The position numbers and the translations under genes were made by a program. A stretch of DNA of 64,000 bases, from assembly GCA_036272915.1 (NCBI GenBank), contig DATAXV010000190.1, positions 3,906 to 67,905 on the forward strand, read 5' to 3'. Positions 63,282-64,000 of this stretch are shown piece by piece. Source of the DNA: DATAXV01 sp036272915 (GTDB taxonomy: Bacteria; Chloroflexota; Dormibacteria; Dormibacterales; Dormibacteraceae). Position 1 is the first letter of the stretch. Every line of letters starts with the position of its first letter. The notes under the pieces are model-generated. The model was not told the DNA's origin. It did no database searches and saw nothing but the letters and a program-made list of their open reading frames with translations.

Positions 63282-64000
63282 TTATCCCTTCGCGGAACCG
63301 GGGTCGAGGACGCGGGCCATCAGCCTCGGATCGGCATTGCCGCCGCTCAGGAGCAGGGCCACCGGTCCCTCGGCGCGCACCTGACCGCTGCGCCAGGCGG
63401 CGAGTGGCAGGGCACCGGTCGGCTCGACCACCACCTTCCCACCCAGCCAGGCGGCGCGGGTGGCGTCGAGGATCTCCTCCTCACCGACGGTGATCACGTC
63501 GTCGAGCAGTCCGTGCTCGATCAGCACCTCGAACGGCCTGGTCCCGATGGCCATCGGCCGCACCCCGTCGGCCACGGTCTGCGGGACCTGGCCGAGCCGC
63601 TGCAGGGTCCGGCTCTCGAACGAGCGGCGGGCGTCGTCGGCGGCGGCCGGCTCGACCCCGATCACCCGGACCGCCGGCCGCGTCGCCTTGACCGCCAGCG
63701 CGATCCCCGAGACGAGACCGCCGCCGCCGATGGGGACGACGAAGGCGCCGAGCTCGGGGTCGTCCTCAAGAGCCTCGAGCGCCGCGCTGGCGTGACCGTG
63801 GATCATCTCCCAGTCGTCGAAGGGATGGACGACGGCCATCCCTCGGGCGGCCGCCTCCGACCGGAGCCTCTCCTCCCGGTTGACCAGGGTGATGCCCTCC
63901 TGCAGGACCTCCGCCCCGAGGGCGCGGGTGCCGGCCACCTTGACCGGGCTTGCGTCTTCCGGGATCAGGATCACGGCTCTCAGGCCCAGCTCCCGCGCCG
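63282..64000 (-). CDS. Threonine/serine dehydratase-like PLP enzyme (partial)
   Basis: The gene runs off the right edge; about 239 C-terminal residues are visible. ARELGLRAVILIPEDASPVK is the region after the PLP lysine, VVPIGGGGLVSGIALAVKAT is the phosphate-binding glycine loop, VIGVEPAAADDARRSFES follows, and ALLLSGGNADPRLM is the C-terminal PLP-ring serine region. This fits catabolic or biosynthetic threonine/serine dehydratases without a regulatory ACT domain. It deaminates threonine to 2-oxobutyrate or serine to pyruvate. The PLP lysine lies outside the window. Confidence 0.85.
   Translation of the reverse strand, partial: ARELGLRAVILIPEDASPVKVAGTRALGAEVLQEGITLVNREERLRSEAAARGMAVVHPFDDWEMIHGHASAALEALEDDPELGAFVVPIGGGGLVSGIALAVKATRPAVRVIGVEPAAADDARRSFESRTLQRLGQVPQTVADGVRPMAIGTRPFEVLIEHGLLDDVITVGEEEILDATRAAWLGGKVVVEPTGALPLAAWRSGQVRAEGPVALLLSGGNADPRLMARVLDPGSAKG

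Overview
The window is a very GC-rich (about 70% by eye), densely packed bacterial chromosome segment with many GTG and TTG starts, many 4-base start/stop overlaps, and a soil-type content: TetR and PadR regulators, drug exporters, small monooxygenases and an ECF sigma factor. Many genes have a TANNNT box only 6-8 bases before the start codon, which suggests leaderless mRNAs as in Actinobacteria, Deinococcus and some Chloroflexota or Dormibacterota-like lineages. No rRNA, tRNA, CRISPR array or intact insertion sequence was seen, so the phylum is not fixed by this window.

Layout. 1-9300: end of an SDR gene, hisA, a CitE-like lyase with an SRPBCC protein, an MFS exporter, an orphan rpsR, a flavin monooxygenase divergent from TetR, a HIT protein, and a hydrolase joined to a damaged methyltransferase. 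9340-16880 (minus): a pyrimidine operon pyrB-pyrR-carA::carB-pyrK-pyrD, with carA and carB fused in one 1432-residue protein and a PyrR-binding RNA loop beside the pyrB ribosome site. 17500-29940: DHA2 exporter, ABC exporter, SnoaL/TetR pair with a long palindromic operator, BBE flavoenzyme, AAC(3)-like acetyltransferase, 2-hydroxyacid dehydrogenase behind two tiny coupled ORFs, and a TetR/oxidoreductase pair with three GTAC-N3-GTAC sites. 30120-31080: TPP riboswitch and thiG. 31086-43100: mixed accessory genes, including an ECF42-type sigma factor with its DGPF partner, a BisC-like molybdoenzyme, PadR with an MFS pump, and pxpA.

44360-45820 holds three tandem paralogous small membrane proteins separated by similar GC hairpins and closed by a strong terminator; their function is unknown. 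They are followed by PTS enzyme I. 50200-58050 (minus) is one tightly coupled operon, glpK-dhaK-dhaL-glpA-glpB-glpC-dhaM-ptsH, which joins the glycerol-3-phosphate route to a PTS-driven dihydroxyacetone kinase; the enzyme I at 45867 is its obvious phosphate source. 58252-61772 is a sulfate activation operon cysH-cysC-cysD-cysN behind a 31-base palindrome. The right edge has a class I aminotransferase and a truncated threonine/serine dehydratase.

A recurring oddity is gene damage: at least five genes (HAD phosphatase, cysteine-dioxygenase-like cupin, GNAT, SnoaL-like, AAA/DUF234 ATPase) carry single-base frameshifts, and two methyltransferases are truncated or internally deleted. Core operons are intact. 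Whether this is true decay or assembly error cannot be decided from the sequence alone.
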